This document shows positions 43,624 to 53,200 of a stretch of DNA of 64,000 bases, one piece after another (the stretch's first letter is position 1; every line of letters starts with the position of its first letter). The DNA lies in contig NZ_JADNYK010000007.1 of assembly GCF_017810075.1 (NCBI RefSeq), positions 62,001-126,000 of the forward strand. The letters are read 5' to 3'. The notes beneath the pieces were generated by a model, which did no database searches, was not told the origin of the DNA, and saw only the letters and a list, made by a program, of their open reading frames with translations. Position numbers and translations under genes: made by a program. Origin of the DNA: Pseudozobellia sp. WGM2. Lineage in GTDB: Bacteria; Bacteroidota; Bacteroidia; Flavobacteriales; Flavobacteriaceae.

Positions 43624-43643
43624 TACTATTGATTTATGATTAG

Positions 43644-43660
43644 AGTGTATATTCTATCTA
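43644..43660. promoter_or_regulatory. Imperfect candidate AraR site before araB
   Basis: AGTGTATATTCTATCTA has the same first ten bases as the site before araR, read on the other strand there. The second half is poorly conserved. It lies 21-37 bases before the araB start codon. Confidence 0.35.
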
Positions 43661-43662
43661 GG

Positions 43663-44358
43663 TTAGATACTAAAATTCTTTACGCCATTATATTTATCCT
43701 CATCAAAGCGATACAGAAACGCTCCTTTCTTTGATTCTGATTTGTCCTTTTCTTCTAGCCTGATGAGAAAATCCATAGCATGGAGTTTTTTACGAAAGTT
43801 GCGTTTATCGATTTCTTCTCCCAAAATGGCCTCATAGAGCTTCTGAAGTTGTGGAAGCGTGAACTTTTCGGGCAACAAGTTGAAGCCAACGGGGCCTGTT
43901 TTGATACGGCGGCGTAAACGTCTCATAGCCGATTCGATCATATCTTTGTGATCGAAAATCAACTCTGGAAGGTTATCTATAGGAAACCATTCAGCTTTGT
44001 AACTATTGACCAGTTCATCATTATAGTTCTCTTTTAAAACCAGCGCACTATACGTAACCGACAGAACACGTTCATAAGGATCTCGATTCGCCTTCCCAAA
44101 AGTTCGAACCTGCTCCATATACACATCTTCAAGGCCGGTAAGTTCACTAAGTACACGATGCGCTGCCTCATCAAGGCCTTCTTCGTTATGCACAAAACCG
44201 CCAATTAGTGAGAAGCGGTCTCGCTCAGGCTCAAAGCCACGACGAACCAATAATAACTCTAGTTTACCCTCATTAAAACCAAAAATGAGACAATCGACTG
44301 CAACAGTTATCTGTTGAACCTCTTTATAGGCCCTGTTTATCTGAAAAGGTTTCTGCAA
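43663..44358 (-). CDS. araR: NUDIX-type transcriptional regulator of arabinose use (AraR, NrtR family)
   Basis: A 231-residue regulator. The N-terminal NUDIX-fold domain (15-150) has a degenerate NUDIX box (GGFVHNEEGLDEAAHRVLSE, 53-72). The REUxEE segment is changed to RVLSEL, so hydrolase activity is unlikely. A C-terminal winged-helix domain spans about 160-225 (FTLPQLQKLYEAILG, DKRNFRKKLHAMDFL). This matches the Bacteroidota AraR repressor described for arabinose genes, which uses L-arabinose as effector. It is the first gene of araR-araB-araD-symporter-araA. An inverted repeat 44-60 bases upstream may be its operator. Confidence 0.9.
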   Translation of the reverse strand: MQKPFQINRAYKEVQQITVAVDCLIFGFNEGKLELLLVRRGFEPERDRFSLIGGFVHNEEGLDEAAHRVLSELTGLEDVYMEQVRTFGKANRDPYERVLSVTYSALVLKENYNDELVNSYKAEWFPIDNLPELIFDHKDMIESAMRRLRRRIKTGPVGFNLLPEKFTLPQLQKLYEAILGEEIDKRNFRKKLHAMDFLIRLEEKDKSESKKGAFLYRFDEDKYNGVKNFSI

Positions 44359-44707
44359 AACATTTCTAATTTTGGACTAAATATAGAATAAATATTTCAA
44401 TAGTGTGAAATATACACTTATGAATTACATAAAAGATTTCATGTTTTTCATAAAAGGAATCTAATGTACTTAAAAAATTGCGGTTTTTTGAACGAACCCA
44501 GCAACTACTATCAAATCGTTTAAATGCTTACTATTTTCCATCAACTAATTACAAGCTATCTAAACATTTTACAAGATAGACTTAACACTTCGTCGAAAAA
44601 AAAACAATAACATCTGAACTATTTCCGTTCTTGAAGGTACAAAAAACTACTATTTTAACTTTTGTAGCGCTTTAGCACCCCAACGCCACAATCTAAAAAA
44701 ATGAGAA
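44359..44707. promoter_or_regulatory. Gap between araR and a small hypothetical gene, with a candidate AraR operator
   Basis: This 349-base AT-rich stretch separates divergent genes. It holds the inverted repeat at 44402-44418 near araR. Otherwise I see only A/T-rich sequence and no conserved gene. Confidence 0.6.
44402..44418. promoter_or_regulatory. Candidate AraR operator before araR
   Basis: AGTGT-GAAATAT-ACACT is an inverted repeat with 5-base arms and 7 bases between, 44-60 bases before the araR start. Similar sequences lie before araB and before the GH43 gene. Confidence 0.55.
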
Positions 44708-45022
44708 ATGGCTTCAACAGTACCAAGTTTCGACAACAATTCTAAACAACATTTTTATCAAGACCATAGTCTTAAGAAATTCGCAGTCAAACTGTATCGT
44801 TTGAAAGAAAAATTTGAAAAAAAATATTATAGTATCCCTGGGTGCAGAAAGTATGAATTGGCCAGAAACTTTAATATTCATCTAGCCGCAACAATATTTG
44901 AGGTAAATAAAATGCTCTCTACCGATGGGTTGAGCTTTTCTTCAGCTCAAACGAATAACCATCAAAAAATAAAGACCCAAATAAGTCAATTAGAAGACCA
45001 GTTGGTCAAACTAATTTCCTAA
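44708..45022 (+). CDS. Small hypothetical protein
   Basis: This 104-residue frame encodes a basic, mostly helical protein with no signal peptide, membrane helix or known motif. The last 25 residues form a short amphipathic helix (KIKTQISQLEDQLVKL) that could be a coiled coil. I do not recognise it. It is close upstream of, and on the same strand as, the SanA-like gene, but has a separate promoter-like box downstream (45046-45053). Confidence 0.5.
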   Translation: MASTVPSFDNNSKQHFYQDHSLKKFAVKLYRLKEKFEKKYYSIPGCRKYELARNFNIHLAATIFEVNKMLSTDGLSFSSAQTNNHQKIKTQISQLEDQLVKLIS

Positions 45023-45045
45023 TCGACGTCAGGCTTTCTTTTAGT

Positions 45046-45053
45046 TATCTTTG
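45046..45053 (+). promoter_or_regulatory. -7 box before the SanA-like gene
   Basis: TATCTTTG matches TAnnTTTG exactly, 20 bases before the start codon. No good -33 TTTG lies at the right distance. Confidence 0.4.
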
Positions 45054-45073
45054 CTCTACCTATACCGAACCAA

Positions 45074-45709
45074 ATGAAAATGAAGCGTATAAAAGTTATT
45101 GGGCTGCTTTTTGCTACCCTGATTTTGCTTATTTTCATGTGCAATTCGATTATTACCAATGCCGCCGAAGGCAAAACGTTCGACGACCCACAAGATATTG
45201 TTGAAAATCGTGTAGGTCTTGTTTTAGGTACTTCTAAAAAATTAATCGGAGGTTTGCCAAACCCATACTACTCGTATCGAATTAAGGCTACTATCGAACT
45301 ATACAAGGCCGATAAAATTAAATTTGTTCTTGTTAGTGGTGATAATGGAACTCGATATTATAATGAACCCAATACTTTCAAGAAAGATTTGATTGCAGGG
45401 GGAATTCCTGCTGACAAAATATTTTTGGATTTTGCGGGATTTCGAACCCTAGATTCAATGGTACGGGCAAAAGAGGTATTCGGCCTAAACAGTGTTACCG
45501 TAATCTCTCAAGAATTTCATAATCAGAGAGCTATTTATCTAGCGGAAAAAAAAGGCTTGAAAGCTATCGGTTACAATGCTAAAACCGTATCCGGAAATCA
45601 AGGCCTAAAAGTACAACTGCGTGAATACTTGGCACGCGTGAAGGTTTTTATCGATTTACTTTTCAATACACAGCCAAAATTTTTCGGAAAAAGTATCGAA
45701 ATAAAATAG
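45074..45709 (+). CDS. SanA/YdcF-family (DUF218) membrane-associated protein
   Basis: A 211-residue protein with one N-terminal membrane helix (about 6-24). The DUF218 fold follows: VGLVLGTSKKLIGG (48-61), YSYRIKATIELYKADKIKFVLVSGDNG, EPNTFKKDLIAGGIPADKIFLDFAGFRTLDSMVRA, VISQEFHNQRAIYLAEKKGLKAIGY. E. coli SanA affects outer-membrane permeability to vancomycin; the biochemical activity of the family is not settled. An alternative ATG lies at 45080. Confidence 0.87.
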   Translation: MKMKRIKVIGLLFATLILLIFMCNSIITNAAEGKTFDDPQDIVENRVGLVLGTSKKLIGGLPNPYYSYRIKATIELYKADKIKFVLVSGDNGTRYYNEPNTFKKDLIAGGIPADKIFLDFAGFRTLDSMVRAKEVFGLNSVTVISQEFHNQRAIYLAEKKGLKAIGYNAKTVSGNQGLKVQLREYLARVKVFIDLLFNTQPKFFGKSIEIK

Positions 45710-45744
45710 GGCAACACTCCATCTCATAAAATGGCTTATTTTAG

Positions 45745-45764
45745 GCGGATAAATCACAATCCGC
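45745..45764 (+). repeat. Inverted repeat touching the NRAMP-like start codon
   Basis: GCGGAT (45745-45750) and ATCCGC (45759-45764) are separated by eight bases. The second arm ends directly before ATG 45765. It could fold over the ribosome-binding site or bind a metal regulator. Confidence 0.4.
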
Positions 45765-47018
45765 ATGCCCACCTTAAAATCTTTATTAAAAAATCTAGGT
45801 CCAGGTCTTTTATTCGCCAGCATGGCCATCGGAACCTCACATTTAGTGCTTTCAACCAAGGCCGGGGCACAATATGGGCTGATTATGGTGATTCCTATAA
45901 TTTTAGCCAATCTATTTAAATATCCATTTTTTGAGTTCGGAGTTCGTTACACCAACGTCACGGAAAGAACATTAATCGAAGGTTATCTAAAACGTGGCAA
46001 GGGCTATTTATGGTTTTACGCTCTTATTACACTTATTACCACATTTACCATTCTAGCAGCTTTATACACTGTAACTGCTGGACTTTTTATAAATCTTTTC
46101 AAAGTAACACATACCCCAATTTCCCATATAGCATTGGGCCTCTTCGTTTTTATTAGCCTAATTCTAATTATTGGAAGATATAAGCTTATGGAGGTTTCCT
46201 TGAAGTTTATAGTTTCCGTTTTGTTTATTGCTTTATTGATTACCACGGGGTTGGTTTTACTCAAAGGAAATGTCACCGAAATCGCTGATTTCAAACCTCC
46301 ATCCGTTTTTAATGATGCAGGAATACTTTTTCTCATTAGCCTAATGGGTTGGATGCCTACCACCGTTGAAGCCTCAAGCTGGGTAAGCCTTTGGAGTATC
46401 GAAAAATGGAAATCTGAAAAACAAAAACCAGCGCTGAAAGACTCACTTACAGAATTTAATACAGGTTATATCATCACTTCTTTATTGGCCATCTTTTTTC
46501 TAATCATTGGGTGGGCCACTCTTTATGGCACCCGTACCGAACTTAGTGGAAACGCCGTCACTTTTGCCGACCAAGTAGTACAATTATTCACTACCCATAT
46601 CGGACCATGGGCCTATATTTTTATTGCTATTTCTGCTTTTGCAACGATGTTCAGTACCTGTATGACAGCCCATGATGCAATTACACGCGTAAGTCTAGAT
46701 GTTCTTGACCTACTCATACCTAAAGTGAAAATTACAGGAAACAAGATGTTTTTTGCGGTCGGCATCGTTCTTTTGGCCCTCATAAATTTTATTGTGGTTT
46801 TCGCTTTCAGTGCTAATATGGGTCAACTTGTGGGTCTTGCCACCTTTGTATCGTTCATTGTGGCACCTATCGTGGGCTATATGAACCTTAAAAATGTTAT
46901 GGGTGATGAAGTGCCCTTAAAGTATAGACCGCATATTTGGCTGCAATCCCTTACCTATGCAGGTATACTATTCTTAACACTCTTTTCGCTCTACTATTTT
47001 TGGATAATGGTTTTTTAA
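45765..47018 (+). CDS. Divergent NRAMP-family transporter without the canonical metal-binding motifs
   Basis: A 417-residue inner-membrane protein with about 11 helices and an NRAMP-like start (LGPGLLFASMAIG). Helix 1 of typical NRAMPs carries DPGN; here the aligned residues are GTSH (23-26). In helix 6 the usual MPHN is MPTT (197-200). Both changes remove ligands for Mn/Fe. The cargo may therefore be another ion or solute, or transport may be absent. The remaining NRAMP pattern (AGAQYGL, ERTLIEGYL) is kept. It follows the SanA-like gene by 55 bases. Confidence 0.82.
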   Translation: MPTLKSLLKNLGPGLLFASMAIGTSHLVLSTKAGAQYGLIMVIPIILANLFKYPFFEFGVRYTNVTERTLIEGYLKRGKGYLWFYALITLITTFTILAALYTVTAGLFINLFKVTHTPISHIALGLFVFISLILIIGRYKLMEVSLKFIVSVLFIALLITTGLVLLKGNVTEIADFKPPSVFNDAGILFLISLMGWMPTTVEASSWVSLWSIEKWKSEKQKPALKDSLTEFNTGYIITSLLAIFFLIIGWATLYGTRTELSGNAVTFADQVVQLFTTHIGPWAYIFIAISAFATMFSTCMTAHDAITRVSLDVLDLLIPKVKITGNKMFFAVGIVLLALINFIVVFAFSANMGQLVGLATFVSFIVAPIVGYMNLKNVMGDEVPLKYRPHIWLQSLTYAGILFLTLFSLYYFWIMVF

Positions 47019-47151
47019 ATTCGTTCTACTGCCAACTGTTACTTTATAACAGACTTAACAATCTCACTTTGGCATTAAATTATAATTTTATAAGTTTTGC
47101 AAAAAATTTTGAACGGAAACCCACAAGGGTAAAATCAAATTGAAAACTTAT

Positions 47152-47343
47152 ATGAAGTTAATTCGCATTAAAAGACAAACCAAACGCGAAAAAAGATACT
47201 CTGAAAAAATGGGTATGCTATACACCAATGTTACTTATGTAAAAAAAGCATTATGGGGCATTCCTCTAAAAACAATGTTCGCCTACAGAAAAACGTACTA
47301 CGGTGAAATTAAACTATGCGAAGATTGCAGTATGGCCTACTAA
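47152..47343 (+). CDS. Small basic CxxC protein
   Basis: A 63-residue frame from ATG 47152 (an upstream in-frame TTG at 47140 would add four residues). It is highly basic at the start (IRIKRQTKREKRYSEKMG) and ends LCEDCSMAY, so it has one CxxC. No known family is recognised. It is convergent with the OmpA-family gene 12 bases away. Confidence 0.45.
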   Translation: MKLIRIKRQTKREKRYSEKMGMLYTNVTYVKKALWGIPLKTMFAYRKTYYGEIKLCEDCSMAY

Positions 47344-47355
47344 TGAAAATTCTAA

Positions 47356-49296
47356 TTATTGATTGATTTCATCGTAATTCTCGACTATAAAAAGCGTACG
47401 TAGATTCTGGCGGTGCAAAAAGTCTAGACAATACACTCCATCTTTACAATTATTCAAAATTTTATCTTCTCCATGGCCTACGACCTTAGAAATGTTCGAG
47501 CTAGATACTCCATTTTTCAAGAGGTAAGCTTTTATCGCCTCTGATCTCTTTAGAGAAACACGCTTATTAGAAGACCTACTGCCCTTACTATCGGTATGCG
47601 TCTCAATCGACAACTGAATTTCGGGAAACATTTTTACCGTCTTTACAACCTCATCCAACACTACGCTGATATTAGACGTAATATCACTCTTACCGCTGGC
47701 AAAGAAAAAGTCATTAACATCTAAGACCGTTTTACCCTCTTTTTCTTTCAAAACATCTTCCATAGCTAAAAGCTGCACTTGAAGCGGTTTCTTTTGCATT
47801 TCTACCAAACTCTTTGGGTCATAGGTTTCGTTGTATGAAGCATATGATTTTTTTGAAATGTTCAGGCTCACCACATCGGTATAAGGTATTTCCATATGGT
47901 AGTTACCGCTACGATTGGTTACCGTCTGCTTCAAAACATTGCCATTCGCATCCGTCAATGTAATATTAACATCTGCAATAGGTACATCATATAAAGGTTT
48001 AACCACTTTACCTCTAAAAATCAAGGTCTGTAATCCCGGCTTTTTATTGACTTTAAAGCCATAAATATCATCTCCGCCCTTACCTCCCGGCCTGTTGGAA
48101 GAAAAGTACCCGAGTAAACCATCTCCTTCCTTTTCTTTGATCACAAAGCCGAATTCATCATATTTTGTATTGATGCCTTCACCCAAGTTGACTGGTATAC
48201 TAAAGCTTTGATCGGCCAATATATTACTCCTATAAATGTCCATACCCCCAATACCATAAAAGACATCCGAAGAAAAATAAAGACTATTATCGTAAACAAA
48301 GGGGGCTATTTCATTACCCGGTGTATTGATGCGCGGGCCGAGATTGATGGGCTGTGACATAACCTGCCCATTGTTGGTAACCACATAGTAAAGGTCGGTG
48401 CCACCGTAGCTGTCGTCAAAATTGGCGGAAAAATATAATCTTTCCGCCTTTTCATCATAAAATGGATAGTAAAAAGAAGTACTCAAATCTTTTAATAGAA
48501 ATCGAAAATAGCCGTTATCATACGCCATACCAATGGCCAAAGCATTTTTACCTTTTTCATCAAAAGCCAAGTTCTTACCCTCTGTATTGGAGAGTACATA
48601 ATAAATGCTACCGGAATTCGGCACATAAAACGGAGTTGACTTATGAAAAGGGGAATCAGGTATACCTTTAAAAACCTCTACATTTTTTAAATTACCACTA
48701 TTATCACTGTCAGCCACATAGATATCTAGATAAGATTCTCCTGAAGGGCCGTAAACCTTCTTTGATTTTGATGATTTTCTGCTGCTACTGAACAGTACTT
48801 TATCATTATAAAACGTAGGCGAAAAATCAGCATGCTGACTGTTGGCATTAATATTAAAAATAAAAAAACCGGAATCCTGATCAGTATCCGATTCAAGCAT
48901 TTGGTAATTGAACTCGGCATTCTCTGAAAGTTCATTGGCCAAACCACTGCTTTTAGACTTTAGAAAAGCTTTTACACGCTCTCTCTCCGAAGTTTTTGCC
49001 AAACTCTGCAACATCTTGTTGAAACGATGGTCAGACATGATAGTATCGTTCTTGTTGATATCGAGATAAAGCTTGGTCGCTTTATCGTACTGTCTAGTCT
49101 TGAAGTAAGAGTCGGCCAAATTCAACAATTGGTGATTGGTCATCAACTTACCATCAGACATTTGTTTATGATATTCTCGAATGGCATCTTCATAGGCGTA
49201 GCTATAAAAATATTTATCACCCTTAGACGCAAACTCTTGGGCCTGAATGACCGTAGTCGCAAAAATGAAAAACGATATGAAGAATTTAAATTTCAT
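47356..49296 (-). CDS. OmpA-family protein with TPR, PD40-like repeats and C-terminal peptidoglycan-binding domain
   Basis: A 646-residue outer-membrane/periplasmic protein of the kind found with PorP/SprF. After a signal peptide (1-19, VIQAQ) come TPR-like helices (20-130), WD40/PD40-type beta-propeller repeats (about 150-405, with FSSSRKSSK, FSANFDDSYGGTDLY, YFSSNRPGGKGGDDIYG), a carboxypeptidase-regulatory-like domain (418-490), and an OmpA C-terminal domain (530-646; LSIETHTDSKGSRSSNKRVSLKRSEAIK has the peptidoglycan-binding Asp and Arg). It is 9 bases after the PorP/SprF gene and forms a three-gene unit with the large adhesin-like gene. Confidence 0.92.
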   Translation of the reverse strand: MKFKFFISFFIFATTVIQAQEFASKGDKYFYSYAYEDAIREYHKQMSDGKLMTNHQLLNLADSYFKTRQYDKATKLYLDINKNDTIMSDHRFNKMLQSLAKTSERERVKAFLKSKSSGLANELSENAEFNYQMLESDTDQDSGFFIFNINANSQHADFSPTFYNDKVLFSSSRKSSKSKKVYGPSGESYLDIYVADSDNSGNLKNVEVFKGIPDSPFHKSTPFYVPNSGSIYYVLSNTEGKNLAFDEKGKNALAIGMAYDNGYFRFLLKDLSTSFYYPFYDEKAERLYFSANFDDSYGGTDLYYVVTNNGQVMSQPINLGPRINTPGNEIAPFVYDNSLYFSSDVFYGIGGMDIYRSNILADQSFSIPVNLGEGINTKYDEFGFVIKEKEGDGLLGYFSSNRPGGKGGDDIYGFKVNKKPGLQTLIFRGKVVKPLYDVPIADVNITLTDANGNVLKQTVTNRSGNYHMEIPYTDVVSLNISKKSYASYNETYDPKSLVEMQKKPLQVQLLAMEDVLKEKEGKTVLDVNDFFFASGKSDITSNISVVLDEVVKTVKMFPEIQLSIETHTDSKGSRSSNKRVSLKRSEAIKAYLLKNGVSSSNISKVVGHGEDKILNNCKDGVYCLDFLHRQNLRTLFIVENYDEINQ

Positions 49297-49305
49297 AATA
49301 TGCTA

Positions 49306-50295
49306 TTAGAAGAATCTAGGCGTATCGATTTGCTTCGGTTTCCCCTTTAAATTTTTATCGTTGGTATTAGAACCATCTCCTTTACCCAAATAGAACTTAA
49401 GTATTACCTCATGCGAACCACTACTGAATTCACCCAAAGGGTTGGTATTGTAATCGTAGCTATACCCTAGGTAAGTGCCGCTGGTAATTTGAAAACCGGC
49501 CAATGCACTAACTGAATTACCAAACCGATAGCCGGCACCCAAGGTAAACCTATCATTAAAAAGAAAATTGGTAGAAAGATTGGTACTTAACGGTGCGCCA
49601 TTAATGTAGTTCAATAAAAATGCGGGCTTGAATTTCAAGGTTTCAGATAGGTCGAAAACGTACCCTCCTATAAAATTAAATTGCATTTTATCTTCTATTA
49701 TGGTTGCCACATCATCGTTATAAATACCATCGGTCAAGAAATTAGGAATAGAAACCCCCAAATACCAAAGGTCATCGTACAAAAACATTCCCGCACCGAC
49801 GGTAGGGTAGAATTTTTTGATTATGGCTCTATCTAAAATTGGTTCTCCAGGATTTTCAAAAGTTCCTTTTGAGAAATCAACATTCAGAAACGAGCCCCCT
49901 ATATCCATACCAAAAGAGAGCTTGGTACTCTCTGAAACATTGAACTGATATGAATAGGCCAATTCTACATAGGTCTGGGTAGAAGGGCCGATTTCATCGC
50001 TTATAATATTTAGTCCAACACCCATTTTCTCGTTGGATAGCGGAACGTTCGCCCCTAAACGAATGGTTCTTGGCGAACCCGGCACATCTAACCATTGAGC
50101 ACGGTATAAACCAGCAATTTCAGGAGTTTCGACCGACCCAACATAAGCCGGGTTAAAACTGCCGATATTGTACATGTATTGGGTATAATGGGGTTCTTTT
50201 TGAGCTTGAAGCCCAGAGCACACCAATATAAGACCAAGTGATAAAACTATATGTGTATAAGCGAATTTCAGTGTTCCGTATCCCATTCTGATCAT
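49306..50295 (-). CDS. PorP/SprF-family type IX secretion-associated membrane protein
   Basis: A 329-residue outer-membrane protein of the type IX secretion/gliding family. The N-terminal export segment ends near GLQAQKEPHYTQYMYN, followed by the family pattern FNPAYVGS, a beta-barrel of repeated aromatic strands, and a C-terminal YLGK-type end. SprF-like proteins are required for secretion or surface attachment of a partner SprB-like adhesin encoded next to them. Here the partner is the large protein upstream. The start codon overlaps the upstream stop codon by one base (TAATG), so translation is coupled. An alternative ATG is at 50286. Confidence 0.93.
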   Translation of the reverse strand: MIRMGYGTLKFAYTHIVLSLGLILVCSGLQAQKEPHYTQYMYNIGSFNPAYVGSVETPEIAGLYRAQWLDVPGSPRTIRLGANVPLSNEKMGVGLNIISDEIGPSTQTYVELAYSYQFNVSESTKLSFGMDIGGSFLNVDFSKGTFENPGEPILDRAIIKKFYPTVGAGMFLYDDLWYLGVSIPNFLTDGIYNDDVATIIEDKMQFNFIGGYVFDLSETLKFKPAFLLNYINGAPLSTNLSTNFLFNDRFTLGAGYRFGNSVSALAGFQITSGTYLGYSYDYNTNPLGEFSSGSHEVILKFYLGKGDGSNTNDKNLKGKPKQIDTPRFF

Positions 50296-53200
50296 TATCT
50301 TATGAGCTGGATCCAGCCTTTTTTGGTCGTGTTCATATCTACCCCTTCAACCTCTTCTTGTAGAGCAACATTGAGTACATAGAAGTACGTACCATCAGGC
50401 ACTTCGTCACCTTCTCTGTTTCCGTCCCAAATGATTTCGTCGCTCATTTCATTTCCTTCGAACACCAAACTACCGTATCTATTGAAAATTTTAATATCGT
50501 ATAATATATCTATCTCTTGTTCGCCCCCATTCTCATCAATAAATACCTTATTTATCTTGAGGTCGTCATTTACTCCATCGTTATTTGGAGAAAACTGGTT
50601 AAAGATAATCCCAAACTCGGCCTGCGTTCGTTCAGACACATTTACCGTTACCCTATCTGTGTTATTGTCATAGTTACCTTCACTATCTAAAGGTGAAGAA
50701 CGTACTATTTCAGCATTATTGAAAAATGTGCCCGTTTCCGGAACAGTAACTCTAATTTCCAATTCAGCCACTTCGTTTCGTAAAAGCTCGGGAATAATCC
50801 ATAAACCGGTCTGCAAATTGTACGTACCTATCAAGGCTTCGTGGGCTATGTATTCAAAACCTTCAGAAATTGTATCTAACACCTGAATATTAGACACCGC
50901 ATCTTCTCGAGATTTATTGGTTACCCGTATTGTAAAAATTACTTCTTGACCTACCAAAGGATTAATTTCTGAAAGGTTTCTATTTTCAGAAATATTCAGG
51001 GTATCGTTCACATCTACAATTCTCGCCCACTTTTCTAGAACCAAATCTATACCTTCGGGAAGGTCGACATTTAAAGCGACCTCAGAGGTATTGTTTTCCA
51101 ACGTTACGTCTTCTGGAAAAGATTGCAAAAGCTCCGCTACGTTCGTGTACGGACCTCCCTCAAGCACATCTACCGTAATCGTCAATGTAGCCGAATCACC
51201 CGCAGGCACTTCGAAGATTGTCCACATACCTTCTTGCTGGTTGTAAGTACCTACCGAAGTACTATGGGTCTTATAGGCAAACCCCGCCTCAAGCAAATCA
51301 CCGATGATGATATTACGCGCCTTTCTCGCAGACTGATTATTTAAAGTAATTGTAAAGATTACCTCATCACCAACAACGGCATCAGGTTTATCCAAGGTTT
51401 TTATTACTTCAAGTTCAATTGGCGTAGGGTCACAATTTTCGTGATTAATGTTAGGGTCACAAGCATCCAACGGATCGCTACCGTTAAGAATTTCGTCTCC
51501 ATCGGAAATTCCGTCTTCATCGGTATCGCAAAGCCCTATAGAGTTATCGGGCACACAAGGGTTGTCATTACCAGGATCTAACTCATCTACCGTACCGTCA
51601 TTATCGGAATCTCCGTCACTAGACTCCAAAGCATCAATAATACCATCACCATCGGTATCGATGGGGTTGTTTGGGTCATCACCTACCTCGTCACCATCAT
51701 TTTCGCCATCTCCGTCGGTATCGGGATTGTTCGGATCTGTACCTAAGGCTGCTTCAACACCTCCCAATAGACCATCGCCATCATCATCAGTATCACAACT
51801 GCTTATAGAAACCGTTATTTCGGCAACCTCATTTTCACAGGGAGCTTCAGCACCTGTTGTTGTATATGAAAACAAATAATCTCCATTAGGAAGACCCTCA
51901 AAATCTATGATATTATTTGTGTTAAGGGTAGGACTGCCAGGGCCACTTACATATGCCCAGTTGCCATCGCTAGCCGATTGTTGAAACAAATCATCTAAAT
52001 CAAGTATAGTCTCACCAAAACGGGAATTGTTACACGAGGATGCATCTTGAGGCGAACCAGCTGTTGGCTGTATGGCTATTTTTGCCTCAACGGCAACCCT
52101 ATCGGTTGCACATGCATTAGAAGAAGCCTCTACATAATAGATTCTGGTCTGGTTAAGGTTAGGCGTGGTAAAGTTAGCTCCGTTGGCTATCGAACTACCA
52201 CCAGTCTCTTGTGTATACCATAAAATAGTAGCGTTCTCACTGGCCGTTGCGGTCAATGTCAAGGATCCCGAACCACATCGTTCATCACCTTCGGTGCTTA
52301 ACAATTGTGGAGAAGCTGTCACTGCCAAGTCAATAGTCAATAACGGACTTGCACAATCGTTGGTAGCATCATAATAAAACCCATAGTAAGTTCCAGGCAG
52401 AGGATTATTCACTCTATTTTGAGGCACAAAACTACCTGTAGGGTCGCTAGAATCACTTGCCCATCGCAAAGTACTACCATTAGGTCCTGAAGAATTTGTG
52501 GCATAGTCATTTAGTGTAATATCATCATCGATATCGTCACAAAAAGCCATTGGCGTATTATTATTTAAAGGAGGAGCGTTATCACCGGCCTCACAGGGGT
52601 CACAATCGGTTACCGTAATGGTTACCGTAGAAGTCTCAGAACCACAAGGGCCTGAGGGGTTTGTAGTATAAGTAAACACATAACTACCCGCAGCCTGATT
52701 TCTAAAATCTAGATTATTACTGTTAGGTATGTTTATATTGGGGCCACCGGTCTGAGACCATTCGCCAGCATCTGCGTTCTCTATTAAATTGTCAAGATCT
52801 ACACGAACAGGGCCAAATTCGTTATTAGGGTTATTACAGGCATTTGCATCGGTAGTGGTACCGGCAGAGGGTTGCTCTACAAAGGTAATGGTCACATCGT
52901 CAGATGGGCTGGCACAAGAATTGTCATCTGCCCAATACACTGCATAATAAGTACCATTTTCAGATATCGTGGCATTGGGAAGCAGTTGGTTAGCAGCCGT
53001 TGGGTTTTGTTGCAAACTCCAACGTAGTGATGACCCCGCAGGAGCATTATTACCCCCACCCACTACATAAGCGTTTAAGTTTACAGTGGCATTGGGTGGA
53101 TTACACACCGTATTAGGCCTCGCATTGATTTCGGGGGCCGTATCGCCTGCTATACAATCGTTATCGGCTATAGTAATCGTTCTTTGCCCTTCCGGTAATT

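Noticed and set aside
43663-44358. AraR considered as an active NUDIX hydrolase
   Set aside because: The NUDIX box has lost catalytic glutamates, and a winged helix and ara operon context point to a regulator.
47030-47074. TGCCAA...TTGGCA with an inner CTGTTA/TAACAG hairpin considered as a terminator after the NRAMP-like gene
   Set aside because: The stem is interrupted by a long internal stretch and the T-run is broken by A residues, so support is too weak.
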